Of a stretch of 7,180 bases of DNA, positions 6,243 through 7,180 are shown in pieces (the first letter of the stretch is position 1; every line of letters begins with the position of its first letter). Made by a program: the position numbers and the translations under genes. Below the pieces are notes generated by a model, which had not been told where the DNA came from, ran no database searches, and saw nothing but the letters and a program-made list of their open reading frames with translations. The DNA comes from Dehalococcoidia bacterium CG2_30_46_19 (GTDB lineage Bacteria; Chloroflexota; Dehalococcoidia; GIF9; AB-539-J10): positions 1 through 7,180 of the forward strand of contig MNYD01000039.1 in assembly GCA_001872925.1 (NCBI GenBank). The letters are read 5' to 3'.

Positions 6243-7180
6243 TCAGCTTTCCCATACGATTTTTAATAGAGAGAGTAAGTCTATGTCCTCCAGGGTGTTG
6301 ACTACTGCGCTGGCTTCAATTATGTCCTGTTGGGGATGACTGTGGCTCACCGCGAGACATTTCATACCAGCAGCTTTAGCTGCCTTAACACCGAGGGGAG
6401 AATCTTCAATTACGAGGCAATTCCTGGGATTAGTTTCCAATTTTTTGGCGGCTAAAGAGAATATTTCAGGGCTGGGTTTGCTTTCCGCTACTTCGTGACC
6501 TGAGACCACACAATTGAAGTACTCCTCTATGTGGAGTTCGCTGCTGATTAAATCTATATTTTCCTTTGGTGCTGAGGAAGCCAAAGCCATCTTTAAATTT
6601 CCCTTCATCATGTCTAGTAGCCTGGATACGCCAGGTAATAACTTAGCCTTCCCTTTTATCGTATTACGGAATTCCAGCTCCTTTTCCCGCGTTATGGTCT
6701 TGATATCTTCCTTGGGTATATCTTGCCCTAAAACACTGCGGACTATAAAGTCGTTTCTGGAGCCAAAAAGCTTGATGAAATCCTTTTCAGTAAACTTTAC
6801 CCCTCTTCTGGAAAAGACCTCTTGCCAGGCAGCAAAATGGAAACGAGCCGAATCAACCAGCACACCATCCATATCCCAGATAATTGATATTCTTGTTTTT
6901 CCGACTATGTAAAACAAAGAGGTGTTTTCGGCTATGATTGTGCCATCTTTAAGGGTCAGTGTTCCTTTTGTTTCGGCTGCTCTATGTGTTTTTCGGATAA
7001 GTTGAGCGGAAATCTGGATTGTTTCACCAATAGGTGCTGGATGTCTGAATTTCACCTCGCTTGTGCCTGTGACGCAATTAATCCCATGACAAAGTATGGC
7101 GTGAGCATTCGCCTCATCAAGCAAGGTATAGAGGATGCCGCCGTGGGCAAAGCCATGCCACCCTTCATGAACCTGCTGCG
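6243..7180 (-). CDS. Hotdog-fold thioesterase/HAD hydrolase fusion (5' end outside window)
   Basis: The frame is open to the right edge; the TTG at 7122-7124 is internal, because the 18 codons before it continue the hotdog domain. Counting from the first complete codon (7176-7178), residues 1 to about 93 resemble the PaaI/4HBT hotdog family, whose members hydrolyse acyl-CoA thioesters. They show GWHGFAHGGILYTLLDEA (6-23, with the HGG turn and Asp21 as likely catalytic acid), then TGTSEVKFRHPAPIGETI. Residues about 95-311 form a complete HAD-like hydrolase of the beta-phosphoglucomutase/phosphatase type. The motifs are IIWDMDGVLVDS (nucleophile Asp102, Asp104), ALASSAP (Ser201/202), SKPSPEIF (Lys234) and VIEDSPLGV (Glu258, Asp259). 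An alpha-helical cap lies between motifs I and II. The junction is near 6896-6901, with no stop, frameshift or good internal start. Substrates of either domain cannot be read from the sequence. It ends 9 bp before ffh and is probably co-transcribed with it. Confidence 0.85.
   Translation of the reverse strand, partial: QQVHEGWHGFAHGGILYTLLDEANAHAILCHGINCVTGTSEVKFRHPAPIGETIQISAQLIRKTHRAAETKGTLTLKDGTIIAENTSLFYIVGKTRISIIWDMDGVLVDSARFHFAAWQEVFSRRGVKFTEKDFIKLFGSRNDFIVRSVLGQDIPKEDIKTITREKELEFRNTIKGKAKLLPGVSRLLDMMKGNLKMALASSAPKENIDLISSELHIEEYFNCVVSGHEVAESKPSPEIFSLAAKKLETNPRNCLVIEDSPLGVKAAKAAGMKCLAVSHSHPQQDIIEASAVVNTLEDIDLLSLLKIVWES

Noticed and set aside
6514..6912. A 132-codon plus-strand open frame opposite the HAD domain.
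   Set aside because: It is antisense to conserved HAD motifs, and its Ser/Phe-rich product is typical of a reverse-complement frame.
7122..7124. TTG as the start of the hotdog-HAD gene.
   Set aside because: The 18 codons before it encode the GWHGFAHGG part of the hotdog core, so the true start is beyond the right edge.
1..7180. A new defence, mobile or signalling system.
   Set aside because: Every gene is a recognisable housekeeping or metabolic family. No repeats, integrase, toxin-antitoxin pair or composition shift was seen, so a system-level claim would be unsupported.

Overview
This 7.2 kb window is an almost fully coding stretch of bacterial chromosome. It holds information-processing and secretion genes and shows no mobile element, CRISPR array or RNA gene. 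Base composition looks moderately AT-rich by eye. The combination of gene order (PEP synthase, dGTPase-like protein, DnaG, RpoD), the CFGAC form of the DnaG zinc site and the DTRRPAA form of the Ffh G2 motif suggests a Chloroflexota bacterium, probably of the Dehalococcoidia lineage. That placement is inferred from recalled family features, not from a search.

Plus strand, 1-4890: four genes run head to tail with overlapping ends. They are the 3' part of ppsA (phosphoenolpyruvate synthase, cut by the left edge), a dgt-like HD-domain dNTP triphosphohydrolase, dnaG (primase) and rpoD (principal sigma factor). The overlaps are 14, 4 and 1 nt, so this looks like one translationally coupled operon. 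The dgt-dnaG-rpoD part resembles the macromolecular synthesis operon of other bacteria, with dgt in place of rpsU ahead of the primase. A sigma70-like sequence inside the 3' end of dnaG (3171-3200) could let rpoD be transcribed separately, but this is only a candidate.

Minus strand, 7180-4893: a gene running in from the right edge encodes an unusual single polypeptide, a hotdog-fold (PaaI/4HBT-like) thioesterase domain joined directly to a HAD-superfamily phosphatase/phosphomutase. It is followed after 9 bp by ffh (signal recognition particle GTPase). The ffh and rpoD stop codons face each other with 2 bp between them, and no terminator hairpin is visible there.

The only non-coding bases are 4891-4892 and 6234-6242, so there is no unannotated gap of any size. 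The most notable points are the hotdog-HAD fusion, two substitutions in otherwise highly conserved Ffh GTPase motifs, the C-X3-C zinc site of DnaG, and a roughly 150-residue insertion between sigma regions 1.2 and 2.1. I found no convincing evidence of a wholly new multi-gene system.
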